A stretch of DNA of 64,000 nt from a virus. The stretch spans positions 1 through 64,000 of IMG/VR virus record IMGVR_UViG_3300045135_000252. One strand, 5' to 3'. Made by a program: the position numbers and the translations under genes. Shown here piece after piece: positions 18,274-26,958 of this stretch; within the stretch, counting starts at the first letter, position 1; each line of letters starts with the position of its first letter. The notes beneath the pieces are model-generated. The model did no database searches, had not been told where the DNA came from, and worked only from the letters and a program-made list of their open reading frames with translations.

Positions 18274-19230
18274 ATGTTTAGCGCCTTTCCTTTTGCCTCA
18301 AGTGCTTACTCGAGCACACCCATATCCGTTGAGGTAAATGTAACGGGGCTAGCGGCTGTCTCCGCGTTAGGCACAACCACTGTAACTGCATACGCTAACC
18401 ACACAGAAACAGGCTTAGAAGCTACATCTACGCTGGGCACAACTACAATAACTGCCGATGCAAGTGCGACTGAAACGGGCCTAGAAGCTACAGGTGCGGC
18501 TGGCTCCGTCACCATAACAGCCGATGCAAGCGTTACTGAAACCGGACTTCTAGCTACTGCAGCACTTGGTAACGAAGGTGTTGGCGCTGAAGCAAATATC
18601 TCCGAAACAGGACTAGAAGGCACATCAGCCCTTGCGTCTGTAACAGTAACAGCCGATGCAAACCATACGGAAACCGGCTTAGAAGCTGTATCTGCTCTTG
18701 GCACCGAAACTGTACGGATCGTATTTAATTTCAACGTAGTTGGCTTGGAAGCCACTGGTGCTACTGGTACGGTGACTGTAACAGCCGATGCTAACACCAC
18801 AGAAACTGGCGTAGAAGCAACTGGAGCTGTAGGCACTGCCACTGTACAGGCAGGAGCGAGCGTCACGGAAACTGGCGTAGAAGTCACAGGCGCAGTTGGC
18901 TCAGTCACAGTCACAGCAGACGCAAGTCACGCGGCTGTCGGTGTTAATGCAAGTGCATTACTTGGTAGCGAAACTGTTAGTGCAGAGGCGCAAATCACCG
19001 AGACTGGACTTGGAGCTACTGGCGTAGTTGGTAGCGAAACAGTTGATGCAGCGGCTAATGTCACTGTACTTGGTCTAGTAGCTGCAGGTACACTAGGCGA
19101 AACATTCGTTTGGAGCTTGGTGGATGACGCCCAGACTTCAAGCTGGGTAGATGTAGATGATTCACAGAGCACCACGTGGACACTCGTGGATGACGGCAAC
19201 ACGGTAACGTGGGTTGAGATTAAAACGTAG
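18274..19230 (+). CDS. Repeat protein of twelve 22-residue units
   Basis: 318 residues. Residues about 18-275 consist of twelve near-perfect units of 22 residues with consensus TETGLEATGALGTVTVTADAS, predicted as a beta-solenoid or stacked beta-strand shaft. The C-terminal 45 residues hold three W-x-x-VDD-type repeats (WSLVDDAQTSSWVDVDDSQS, TWTLVDDGNTVTWVEI). Likely a rigid fibre or spike shaft. RBS AGGAGG directly before the ATG region. Confidence 0.65.
   Translation: MFSAFPFASSAYSSTPISVEVNVTGLAAVSALGTTTVTAYANHTETGLEATSTLGTTTITADASATETGLEATGAAGSVTITADASVTETGLLATAALGNEGVGAEANISETGLEGTSALASVTVTADANHTETGLEAVSALGTETVRIVFNFNVVGLEATGATGTVTVTADANTTETGVEATGAVGTATVQAGASVTETGVEVTGAVGSVTVTADASHAAVGVNASALLGSETVSAEAQITETGLGATGVVGSETVDAAANVTVLGLVAAGTLGETFVWSLVDDAQTSSWVDVDDSQSTTWTLVDDGNTVTWVEIKT
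18325..19100 (+). repeat. 66-bp coding tandem repeat
   Basis: Twelve units of 66 bp inside the gene at 18274, each coding the 22-residue TETGLEAT... repeat. The DNA units are similar but not identical, pointing to old expansion kept by selection on the protein. Confidence 0.75.
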
Positions 19231-19237
19231 GTGAGAT

Positions 19238-20062
19238 ATGGCGAGTTCATACAGTAACAATCTGAAAATCGAATTGATGACTACAGGTGAGAAAGCCACC
19301 ACTTGGGGATCAGTAACAAACACAAACCTAGGCACTGCCTTAGAAGAAGCGATTGTTGGCTCTGCTGACGTTACATTCTCAAGTGGCGATCTCTCGATCA
19401 GCCTAACTAATTCAAACTCGACACAGACCGCACGCCACGTACGTCTCAACCTGACGGGTACTACTGGAGGCACAGCACGCACACTCACAGTGCCTGATGT
19501 CGAGAAGACTTACATTATTAACAATGGCTGTGCGGACGCTGTAGCTATCTCTAACTCAACTGGCTCGACTGTCTCTGTCCCCGCCGGTAAAACAATGTGG
19601 GTGTATTCGACTGGATCTAACGTCGTAGACGTAACTACACACGTTACATCTCTTACAGTAGGCGCAAGCGCCGATCCAGTAGTCACAGAAGCTGCGACCC
19701 AGACGCTGACTAACAAGACTCTGACGTCTCCAACGATCACTACAGGTTCACTAGGGGACAGCACGGCGACTACACAGACTGCGGGCGACAACTCAACTAA
19801 AGTGGCTACAACTGCTTACGTCGATGCGGCTACAGGCTCGCTAGGTACTATTTCTACACAGAACTCAGATAGCGTAAGTATCACAGGTGGCTCAGTCTCT
19901 GCCACTTTGTCAGGTGATGGCTCTAGTATCACAGCGTTGAACGCTACGCAGTTGACATCAGGCACAGTGCCAGCCGCACGCATACCGGCTGCTACAAGCA
20001 CAACATTGGGTGGGGTCAAGGTGTCCCTGTCTGGTTCCACACTAACTATTAGTACGAGCTAA
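19238..20062 (+). CDS. Tail-fibre protein (MASSYSNNLKIEL type)
   Basis: 274 residues. MASSYSNNLKIELMTTGEKA, then TTWGSVTNTNLGTALEEAI is a widespread N-terminal domain of marine phage fibres. The middle holds a beta domain (TLTVPDVEKTYIINN), then the motif TQTLTNKTLTSPTIT and a C-terminal chaperone-like start LGGVKVS. It is a complete fibre gene without a visible tip domain. Confidence 0.7.
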   Translation: MASSYSNNLKIELMTTGEKATTWGSVTNTNLGTALEEAIVGSADVTFSSGDLSISLTNSNSTQTARHVRLNLTGTTGGTARTLTVPDVEKTYIINNGCADAVAISNSTGSTVSVPAGKTMWVYSTGSNVVDVTTHVTSLTVGASADPVVTEAATQTLTNKTLTSPTITTGSLGDSTATTQTAGDNSTKVATTAYVDAATGSLGTISTQNSDSVSITGGSVSATLSGDGSSITALNATQLTSGTVPAARIPAATSTTLGGVKVSLSGSTLTISTS

Positions 20063-20064
20063 CT

Positions 20065-20538
20065 ATGGCTATTGTGTTTAACGGCACTACGCTGAACTGG
20101 TATACGAACACCATCATTGCTGACGGTACTACTGTGTCTAGCCCTACTGCTGTTGGGGATGTGTATTTTGGTGCGACTAAGGTTCATGGATTAGATCCTG
20201 CTTGGGACTATACACAGCTTTATAGTTTCGGGCTTGCCCCCGATTCTGGGTATTTTGAATCCACAATCATTCCTACTTTGCTCAGCACATACGCCGCTGC
20301 TTTTGAAGACTCTGGATATGAGACAGGACCCGGCGGGGATACTCGTTGGTATTACAATCTATACGAAGGCTACCGCATGCGTACATCCGACGGCACGTTT
20401 TATGGTGGCGACGATAACCTATATTGGAACAGTAAATACTGGACTGGCTATTTGTGGGAAGGCCGTACTGTGACTGGCGCAAGTACATCACACAATGGCG
20501 GAACAAACTGTTACCTCGATAGGAATAATGGCATATGA
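20065..20538 (+). CDS. Hypothetical tail-region protein, 157 aa
   Basis: 157 residues, rich in Tyr, Trp and Gly (WYYNLYEGYRM, YWNSKYWTGYLWEGR), no Lys-rich or membrane segments. Aromatic-rich small proteins next to fibres are often sugar-binding tips, but I do not recognise the family. It starts 2 nt after the preceding stop and overlaps the next gene by 4 nt. Confidence 0.5.
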   Translation: MAIVFNGTTLNWYTNTIIADGTTVSSPTAVGDVYFGATKVHGLDPAWDYTQLYSFGLAPDSGYFESTIIPTLLSTYAAAFEDSGYETGPGGDTRWYYNLYEGYRMRTSDGTFYGGDDNLYWNSKYWTGYLWEGRTVTGASTSHNGGTNCYLDRNNGI

Positions 20539-20735
20539 AAGAAGTCATTGAAGCCTACAAAGATGGGGATGTAATAGTCCCGAAAACTGAAATAGTTAAA
20601 ATTTGTGCAACTTGTGAGCACGATATTGATGAAGCGGAGATTACGGCTGGGAGCTGCTCTAATTGCGGTCAATCTTTAGGCGTACGCCAATCTGTATCGG
20701 TATGGGCAACATCGGTACCAAGTAAGGATGCGTAA
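20535..20735 (+). CDS. Small zinc-ribbon protein, 66 aa
   Basis: 66 residues with CATC (about residues 24-27) and CSNC (about 41-44), a rubredoxin-like four-cysteine zinc site. It begins inside the end of the previous gene (ATATGA overlap) and its stop overlaps the next start (GTAATG), so the genes are translationally linked. Function unknown. Confidence 0.6.
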   Translation: MKEVIEAYKDGDVIVPKTEIVKICATCEHDIDEAEITAGSCSNCGQSLGVRQSVSVWATSVPSKDA

Positions 20736-21184
20736 TGATTTTCGAGGCCATAGCCGCTATCAAAATCGCCAACGAGGCTATTGGCGCAATTAAAGAGTTT
20801 GCAGGGCATTGCCAGTCTGTAGGTGAGATGGGCAAGGATTTAACCAAGCTCGCCGATGCCAAAGAAGAGTTAGAGCAATCCGCCAAAGACGGTGACATGG
20901 AGGCTTTTTGGGCCTTAGAGGACATTAAAAGACACGAAGCCGAAGTCAAGCAAATGTTCATCTACCAAGGCCGTCCGGGGCTTTGGGAGGATTACGTAAA
21001 TTTCATCGACAACCGAAAGATGATGCGTAAGAAGGCTGCAGAGCGTGAACGCAATAAGAAACTGGCTCGTAAAAAAGCCATTAAGGATGGACTTATGTAT
21101 GCTGGCGTTGGCCTTCTTGTGCTCGGTATTGTGGGCGGGGCCGTGGCCTTTTTATATTTTCTTATTAGCTCTAAAGGCAAGTAG
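20735..21184 (+). CDS. Membrane-anchored phage protein (GRPGLWEDY type)
   Basis: 149 residues: an Ala-rich N-terminal helix, DMEAFWALEDIKRHEAEVKQ, then MFIYQGRPGLWEDYVNF, a strongly basic helix, and one hydrophobic segment at about 121-143 (GLLVLGIVGGAVAFLYFLI). Proteins with this FIYQGRPGLW block occur widely in T4-like and other marine phages, function unknown. Position at the head of the lysis group would allow a spanin- or holin-partner role; this is inference. Confidence 0.6.
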   Translation: MIFEAIAAIKIANEAIGAIKEFAGHCQSVGEMGKDLTKLADAKEELEQSAKDGDMEAFWALEDIKRHEAEVKQMFIYQGRPGLWEDYVNFIDNRKMMRKKAAERERNKKLARKKAIKDGLMYAGVGLLVLGIVGGAVAFLYFLISSKGK

Positions 21185-21714
21185 TGGATGAGCAGCTTCG
21201 TCTCCGCCTTCAGTCCGATTTACACGCTCTCAAGCGTGACTTATCCCGTCGTAGAGACAAAGATTTCGGGCCGGGAAGTGGAAAACGACGGCTCAATCAA
21301 GCCATCGAGAGAATTAACAGTAGAATCGACTACTTACGACCAGCGTGGCCAAGTAGTTATGAACCAGAACTATACCGTGGAGATATGGGTATGACTGAAG
21401 AGATGCAAAAGTATGACCTGAACGGTGATGGGGTGCTCGATGAACAAGAGCGTAGAATCATGTTGGAAGACATGCGCCGCAAGATGGAAGACGAAGACGC
21501 ACAGCGCGATTCGATTCGCAAAATGGCTTGGTTTGCTCTTATTGGTCTTCTACTGTATCCATTTGGGATTTTTCTTGCTGATGCCTTCGCTATGGGTACA
21601 GCCGCTCAACTAATTGCTGACATTGCGCCGACTTACTTTGCATCTATTGCTGTATTGGTAAGCGCGTTCTTCGGTGCATCAGCTTTGGGTGCTAAGAAGA
21701 AAGAAGGCGGCTAG
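21184..21714 (+). CDS. EF-hand membrane protein
   Basis: 176 residues, GTG start overlapping the previous stop by 1 nt. Residues about 80-92 read DLNGDGVLDEQE, a textbook EF-hand calcium loop (D-x-N-x-D-G-x-x-D-x-x-E). After a charged helix come two hydrophobic segments (about 118-140 and 146-170). A calcium-binding membrane protein next to holin and lysozyme suggests a part in lysis timing or membrane attachment, not shown. A short ORF at 21188 in another frame is a shadow. Confidence 0.65.
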   Translation: MDEQLRLRLQSDLHALKRDLSRRRDKDFGPGSGKRRLNQAIERINSRIDYLRPAWPSSYEPELYRGDMGMTEEMQKYDLNGDGVLDEQERRIMLEDMRRKMEDEDAQRDSIRKMAWFALIGLLLYPFGIFLADAFAMGTAAQLIADIAPTYFASIAVLVSAFFGASALGAKKKEGG

Positions 21715-21837
21715 GTGAAAACCTGCAAGTATTTCTATAACGGCGGGATGTACCACACAGAGTGTGGGTCAAAAGTTTTGTTCCGTCCGGCACAGAGATG
21801 CGACAAGTGTGGTAAGAAACCACAGGAGAAGAAGTGA
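21715..21837 (+). CDS. Mini zinc-finger protein, 40 aa
   Basis: 40 residues from a GTG at 21715 directly after the previous stop: MKTCKYFYNGGMYHTECG ... CDKCGKK. Four cysteines (C4, C17, C29, C32) would bind one zinc. The stop overlaps the start of the holin gene. Too small for family assignment. Confidence 0.5.
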   Translation: MKTCKYFYNGGMYHTECGSKVLFRPAQRCDKCGKKPQEKK

Positions 21838-22217
21838 TGCTTAACATGTTACTAGGCCCAGCAATGGAGCTAGGCAAAGAGTTTCTCAAAGGCAAAGCCG
21901 ATGAGAAGAAAGCGATCCAACAGCGCAAGATTAACGCTATTCAGAATGATGCCGATTGGGAATCCAAGATGGCGGACGCTACGAAGAACTCTTGGAAGGA
22001 TGAATTTTTCTCGATCATCCTTAGTCTTCCTTTGATAGCTGTAGCGTATAGTGTGGCGATGGACGATGTAACTATCATCGCCCGTGTCAACGAAGGCTTT
22101 GAGGCGCTGAATAAACTGCCCGACTGGTACCAATACCTTCTGTTTATTGCCGTATCTGCTAGCTTTGGGTTGAAGTCGGCTGATAAGATCATGTCCATGA
22201 AGAAAGGAGGTAAGTGA
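21834..22217 (+). CDS. Holin, GTA_holin_3TM-like
   Basis: About 126 residues; either GTG at 21834 or, more likely, ATG at 21837 (MLNMLLGPAME). A charged helix (KGKADEKKAIQQRKINAIQN, then DWESKMADATKNSWKDEFFS) precedes two hydrophobic segments (IILSLPLIAVAYSVA and YQYLLFIAVSASFGLK), with a Lys-rich end. The WESKMA...SWKDE...  block is characteristic of the three-TM holin family used by gene-transfer agents and phages. It sits just ahead of the lysozyme, as holins do. Confidence 0.7.
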   Translation: MMLNMLLGPAMELGKEFLKGKADEKKAIQQRKINAIQNDADWESKMADATKNSWKDEFFSIILSLPLIAVAYSVAMDDVTIIARVNEGFEALNKLPDWYQYLLFIAVSASFGLKSADKIMSMKKGGK

Positions 22218-22663
22218 TGATGAACATAGACCAACTACGCATGGAGCTGGAATACGATGAAGGCTGCAAGTACGAGATTTATTTAGACCATCTTGACCTA
22301 CCTACGTTTGGTATTGGTCATCTGGTTACTGTAGATGACCCAGAATACGACCAGCCTGTAGGCACTGCGGTGTCTGAGGAGCGAGTCAAAGAAGTCTTTG
22401 AACAAGACGTACAAATCACAATCGGTGAGTGTAAAAAGCTCTACGATGACTGGGATGACCTGCCCGAAGAAGTACAGCTAATCATTGCCAACATGATGTT
22501 CAATATGGGTCGTCCACGTTTGAGCGCATTTAAAGGTATGAAAGCTGGCGTTGATGCCCGTGATTGGAACCGTGCTGCCGATGAGATGGTGGATAGCAAG
22601 TGGTATCAGCAAGTGACAAATCGCGCACAGCGCCTTGTAGACCGCATGCGTAACGTAGCATAA
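22214..22663 (+). CDS. Endolysin, T4-type lysozyme (GH24)
   Basis: 149 residues. The GH24 catalytic triad spacing E-x8-D-x5-T is met exactly by E15, D24 and T30 (YDEGCKYEIYLDHLDLPTFG), followed by IGHLV. It cleaves the glycan backbone of peptidoglycan at the end of infection. No signal peptide, so it depends on the holin upstream, whose gene it overlaps by 4 nt. Confidence 0.9.
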   Translation: MMMNIDQLRMELEYDEGCKYEIYLDHLDLPTFGIGHLVTVDDPEYDQPVGTAVSEERVKEVFEQDVQITIGECKKLYDDWDDLPEEVQLIIANMMFNMGRPRLSAFKGMKAGVDARDWNRAADEMVDSKWYQQVTNRAQRLVDRMRNVA

Positions 22664-22673
22664 GGAGCAGAGT

Positions 22674-24587
22674 ATGCCCTTTATCAAACTACAGTTTAAA
22701 CCCGGTATAAACCGGGACACTACGAACTACACCAATGAAGGTGGCTGGTGGGACTGCGACAAAGTTCGCTTCCGTTCTGGCTTTCCTGAAAAGATTGGTG
22801 GTTGGATAAAGGCTACCTCTGAGTCTTACGTTGGTGTTGCGCGTAGCATGTTTACATGGGTTACGTCTTATTCCGATAAGTTCCTTGCGATTGGTACGCA
22901 CAAAAAGGTATACATCGAAGTAGGTGGTATTCTTAATGACATCACCCCTATCCGCCAGACGTTCACTACTACTGCTACAGATAACTGTATTGCTACAACA
23001 AACGGCTCAACGGATGTAACTATTAGCATCACAGGGCACGGGGCCGAAGATGGAGACTACGTCACTCTATCTGGTGCTACTGCTGTTGGCGGTGTACCTG
23101 CTGACGAACTCAATGCAGAGCACGTGGTTCAACTTATTGACCTTGATACTTTTGTCATCACTGTTACTACAGCAGCTACATCTACTGTAGCAGCGGGTGG
23201 CGGCACTGCTATATCAGCGGCGTTCCAAATCTCTATCGGTAACCCTGATACCACGTTCGGTTACGGTTGGGGTGTGGGCACATGGAGCCGGGGGTCTTGG
23301 GGTCTCGGTGCTCCCGTCACTGCTACGCCTGTAGATTTGCCGCAACGTGATTGGTTCTTTGATAAATTTGACAATGACATTGTACTGAACATCCGTAACG
23401 GTAAGCCTTACTACTGGGCGCGTGGCACCATCGCTGCTCCTGATACTGCCCTTGGTACACGTGCAGTTACTCTACAATCTATAGCCACAGCGGCTGGGTA
23501 TGACGCTAACGATGTGCCGGTTAAAGTCGGCCAGTTGCTCGTGTCTCAGAATGATAAGCATCTACTAGCTTTCGGTGCTGTACCTTATGGCTCTACTTCC
23601 GCTTTGGATTTTGATCCACTTCTTATCCGTTGGGCTAGCCAAGACGAACCCGGCCAGTGGGAACCACAAGTAACTAACTCTGCTGGCTTTATCCGTGTGT
23701 CACGTGGATCGCGCATTGTCCGTGCATTACCAACTCGTCAGGAAACATTGGTTTGGACTGATACTCACCTATACGCATTACAGTTCTTGGGGACTACCGA
23801 TGTGTTTGGTTTGCAGGAATATGCTGACGGTGTATCGATTGCTAGCCCACGTGCTTGTGCTTCAGCGGCTAACGCTACGTTTTGGATGGGTCGTGACAAG
23901 TTCTATGTATATACAGGTCGTGTTGACACCCTGCCTTGTAACGTACGTAATTACGTATTTTCTGATATTGACTTTACTCAGGCTGACCAGATTGTGTGCG
24001 GCACTAACGAGGAATGGAGTGAAGTCTGGTGGTTCTACCCAAGCGAAAGCAGTGGTAATAACTGGAACGACCGCTATGTCATTTACAACTATGTAGATAA
24101 GATCTGGTACTACGGTTCCATCGAGCGTACAGCTTGGCTAGATGCACCTACTCGTGAGTTCCCTATTGCTGCAGGATCAGGGCGCGATGATGACGTAGGC
24201 TACCTATACGATCACGAGAACGGTATCGAAGACGATACTAACCCAATGACTGCTTATATCGAGTCTTCTGACTTTGATCTTGGTGATGGTGACGCTTTCT
24301 CACTGACACGCCGTATTATTCCTGATGTACAGTTTGTAGGCTCTACCTCTGTTACCCCTGAGATTGATATGGAAGTGAAAACACGTAACTTCCCGGGCGG
24401 TTCCTTGGCCTCTGATAGCGCAGACAGACAACGTGTAATTAAATCTGCGGTTGGCACATATACAGATCAAGTGTTTGTCAGGGCACGTGCTAGGCAGATG
24501 GCGTTAAGAATTGAGTCAGACACAGCCGGAGTACAGTGGCAGCTTGGCTCTCCTAGACTAGACGCAAGACCGGATGGTAAACGTTAA
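22674..24587 (+). CDS. Tail-hub/stabilisation structural protein
   Basis: 637 residues. The start KLQFKPGINRDTTNYTNEGG, then VRFRSGFPEKIGGW, is widely conserved in marine podoviruses that have P22-like or HMO-2011-like virions. The body is beta-rich with repeated W/Y motifs (ETLVWTDTHLYALQFLG, ATFWMGRDKFYVYTGR), compatible with the beta-propeller hub (P22 gp10-like, inferred). It likely closes the portal after packaging and links it to the tail. RBS AAGGAG. Confidence 0.65.
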   Translation: MPFIKLQFKPGINRDTTNYTNEGGWWDCDKVRFRSGFPEKIGGWIKATSESYVGVARSMFTWVTSYSDKFLAIGTHKKVYIEVGGILNDITPIRQTFTTTATDNCIATTNGSTDVTISITGHGAEDGDYVTLSGATAVGGVPADELNAEHVVQLIDLDTFVITVTTAATSTVAAGGGTAISAAFQISIGNPDTTFGYGWGVGTWSRGSWGLGAPVTATPVDLPQRDWFFDKFDNDIVLNIRNGKPYYWARGTIAAPDTALGTRAVTLQSIATAAGYDANDVPVKVGQLLVSQNDKHLLAFGAVPYGSTSALDFDPLLIRWASQDEPGQWEPQVTNSAGFIRVSRGSRIVRALPTRQETLVWTDTHLYALQFLGTTDVFGLQEYADGVSIASPRACASAANATFWMGRDKFYVYTGRVDTLPCNVRNYVFSDIDFTQADQIVCGTNEEWSEVWWFYPSESSGNNWNDRYVIYNYVDKIWYYGSIERTAWLDAPTREFPIAAGSGRDDDVGYLYDHENGIEDDTNPMTAYIESSDFDLGDGDAFSLTRRIIPDVQFVGSTSVTPEIDMEVKTRNFPGGSLASDSADRQRVIKSAVGTYTDQVFVRARARQMALRIESDTAGVQWQLGSPRLDARPDGKR

Positions 24588-25231
24588 TGGCGATGGAGAA
24601 GTTTAGGGCGGCACCACTGCCGAACCCTACCATAGAGTACGATGCGGAAACTCAACGCCAGTTGATCCGTGTGCTTGAGGTTTACTTCAACCAGCTAGAC
24701 TCACAGACACCGCTACAGGCTGAGTATTTCAAAGGTCGTGGGGACAAACTCACTTTTCCTACAGCGTTGTACTACAGCACACAAGATCAAACTTATGCGG
24801 CTATCAACACCGCATATCCGGTTACGTACAACAATACGTACTACAATAACGATATGAGCTTAGTTGACAGCTCTAAAATCACTGTAGACCGTGCGGGTAT
24901 ATACAACTTTCAGTTTACTTGCCAATTAGTTAGTTCCAACTCTAGCTCTAAGAACGTGCATATCTGGATACGCAAGAATGGTACTGATGTTACTTATTCT
25001 TCAAGGGCTTACACTATATCTGGCGTAGGTACAGAAGTAACAGCGCAGTGGACGTTTAATATAGATTTGCAGGCGCAACAATACATACAAATTATGACCG
25101 CTACTGACGATACAACGGTCACTATGAACTATGAAACACCGTCCGCGCCTTACCCCGGCACTTCATCTGCTGTAATATCTGTAAACCATGTGTCTGATTT
25201 GGAAGGCATTACAGTTGCAGCGACCCCGTAA
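24587..25231 (+). CDS. Tail protein with C1q/jelly-roll-like C-terminus
   Basis: 214 residues. N-terminus PLPNPTIEYDAETQRQLIRV and EVYFNQLDSQTPLQAEYF is a conserved adaptor in marine podoviruses; residues 70-205 form a beta-rich domain (GIYNFQFTCQLVSSNSSSKN, VHIWIRKNGTDV) like the C1q/TNF fold of phage fibres. Starts in overlap with the previous stop (TAATGG). Probably a tail-tip component. Confidence 0.6.
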   Translation: MAMEKFRAAPLPNPTIEYDAETQRQLIRVLEVYFNQLDSQTPLQAEYFKGRGDKLTFPTALYYSTQDQTYAAINTAYPVTYNNTYYNNDMSLVDSSKITVDRAGIYNFQFTCQLVSSNSSSKNVHIWIRKNGTDVTYSSRAYTISGVGTEVTAQWTFNIDLQAQQYIQIMTATDDTTVTMNYETPSAPYPGTSSAVISVNHVSDLEGITVAATP

Positions 25232-25248
25232 ATGAGGATAATTGGACT

Positions 25249-26958
25249 ATGAGCCTACAATACGCAGCAGAAGCAGTCCGGAATAAGGGACGCGGCGAAG
25301 ATACAATGCTAGTCCACATGACCCCGGGTGAGGTCAAGGGCTTACAGCAGTTGGCAATGGCTAATGGCGGCAGTCTAACTATTAACCCAGATACAGGTCT
25401 CCCTGAAGCTGGCTTCCTCAAATCACTTCTACCTACGCTGATTGGTGTCGGCCTAGCAGCTACTGGTATCGGTGCTCCTATGGCTGGTCTTATGGTTGGT
25501 GGCTTTGAAGCTATGCGTACCGGAGATATTGGTAAAGGCTTGATGGCTGGTCTTGGCGCATATGGTGGCGCAGGATTAGCTAGTGGACTTCAATCGGCAG
25601 GGGCCGCAGCAGGTAAGCAAGCTGCTACCCAAGGTGCGGAAGCCGCATTATATGACCAAGCCTTGGGTGGTACAGCAGTAGCTCCTGCAGCTTATACAGC
25701 TCCTACTACAGTAGGCGGACGACTAGCCGAAATGGGTTCTGGTTTTAGTAATTTAATGGGTACTGCTGGTACAGCAGGGTCTCAAGCGGCGGCTACCGCC
25801 GCTGCTACAGAAGCAGGTATTACAGGTACAGGTTTAGCTAAAACAGGTATGGCAGCACTAGCTGGCCCATTGACGATGACTCCAGAAATGGAGCCGTACA
25901 AAGCAGAAGAATACAACTACGAAGGTCCATACAAACCAACAAAGCGGGAAGTAACTTACCCCGGCGCTGATCGTGACCCTGCTGACTCTTCAGAGTTTTT
26001 GTACTTCCGCAACACTAATCCTTATCCGGGGTTTGAGACCGCAGCTAGCAGTTCAAATTTACCTCCTATTGACCCTAACGAACCTACGTTCGCAGGTGTG
26101 CCTGTTTCTTTGGCAACTAACCCTGATCTTATGCGGCAATACCAAGACGCTGGATACTATGCAGAAGGTGGTCCTACTGTAGCAGCTCCACCAGAAGGTT
26201 ATGTACCGGGTCAAAGTGCTGAGTTTGTTTATGGCTTCCAGCCAATGGCGGCACAAGTACCTGAGATTCAACAAGAAGCGGCTACACAGAATACTTTAGT
26301 ACAGGCTCCAGTTAGCACTGGTGGCGATGGCGGTAGCGACTATTTAGGTCGTGGTACGCCCATTAACCGTGTAAACACTCAATTGCCCGCATCAGTGCGT
26401 AATGAACTTGCGGATAGGGTAGCAGCGCAGCAACAACGTGCCCTAGCAGCGGCGGCTATTGCATCAGGCGCGTCTCCTAGCGAAGGTGGTAATTGGCAGG
26501 GTGATGAAACTCCAGACGGCGGTGGGTATGAAACCGTAAGTGGTGCTGGCTCTTACTCTGGTGATATTGACCGTAGCGAAGCGTATTTCCGTATGGGCGG
26601 CAAGACTATGGATCACGGCGGGTTTGTTATTGACGCCCATACTGTGTCTGAGATTGGCAACGGTAGCTCTGATGCAGGGCATGCAATGCTAGCTCGTATT
26701 GGTGGAGAGCCAATTAAAGGCGCAGGTGACGGCACTAGCGACTCCATCCGTGCCAATATTGGCGGGGTACAGGAAGCACGTATTGCTAAAGACGAAAACT
26801 ACTTCAGTAAAGAAGATGTGAAGCGTCTTGGCGGCGGTAATTACAAGAAAGGTGAGAAGAAGCTGTATGCGCTTATGAAGAAAGCGCACGAATCACGCAA
26901 GAAGAACGGTCGTGGTCAGGCTTCTGGATTGGATAAACTGGTAACTCGGATGGCTTAA
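25249..26958 (+). CDS. Internal virion / tail structural protein
   Basis: 569 residues. Starts MSLQYAAEAVRNKGRGEDTM, LVHMTPGEVKGLQQLA. Residues 50-180 are a hydrophobic Gly/Ala-rich stretch, as found in ejected proteins that cross membranes. The later part is Pro-rich with LYF-type linkers, then GGKTMDHGGFVIDAHTVSEI and GNGSSDAGHAMLARIGGEPI, a block conserved in marine podovirus virion proteins, and a basic C-terminus. Likely an internal or tail-tube protein delivered with the DNA. Confidence 0.55.
   Translation: MSLQYAAEAVRNKGRGEDTMLVHMTPGEVKGLQQLAMANGGSLTINPDTGLPEAGFLKSLLPTLIGVGLAATGIGAPMAGLMVGGFEAMRTGDIGKGLMAGLGAYGGAGLASGLQSAGAAAGKQAATQGAEAALYDQALGGTAVAPAAYTAPTTVGGRLAEMGSGFSNLMGTAGTAGSQAAATAAATEAGITGTGLAKTGMAALAGPLTMTPEMEPYKAEEYNYEGPYKPTKREVTYPGADRDPADSSEFLYFRNTNPYPGFETAASSSNLPPIDPNEPTFAGVPVSLATNPDLMRQYQDAGYYAEGGPTVAAPPEGYVPGQSAEFVYGFQPMAAQVPEIQQEAATQNTLVQAPVSTGGDGGSDYLGRGTPINRVNTQLPASVRNELADRVAAQQQRALAAAAIASGASPSEGGNWQGDETPDGGGYETVSGAGSYSGDIDRSEAYFRMGGKTMDHGGFVIDAHTVSEIGNGSSDAGHAMLARIGGEPIKGAGDGTSDSIRANIGGVQEARIAKDENYFSKEDVKRLGGGNYKKGEKKLYALMKKAHESRKKNGRGQASGLDKLVTRMA

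Noticed and set aside
18306-18914. 202-residue minus-strand ORF
   Set aside because: Exact antisense of the 22-residue repeat gene; open only because the repeat lacks stops in that frame.
6636-20538. Diversity-generating retroelement
   Set aside because: No reverse transcriptase and no template/variable repeat pair was found.
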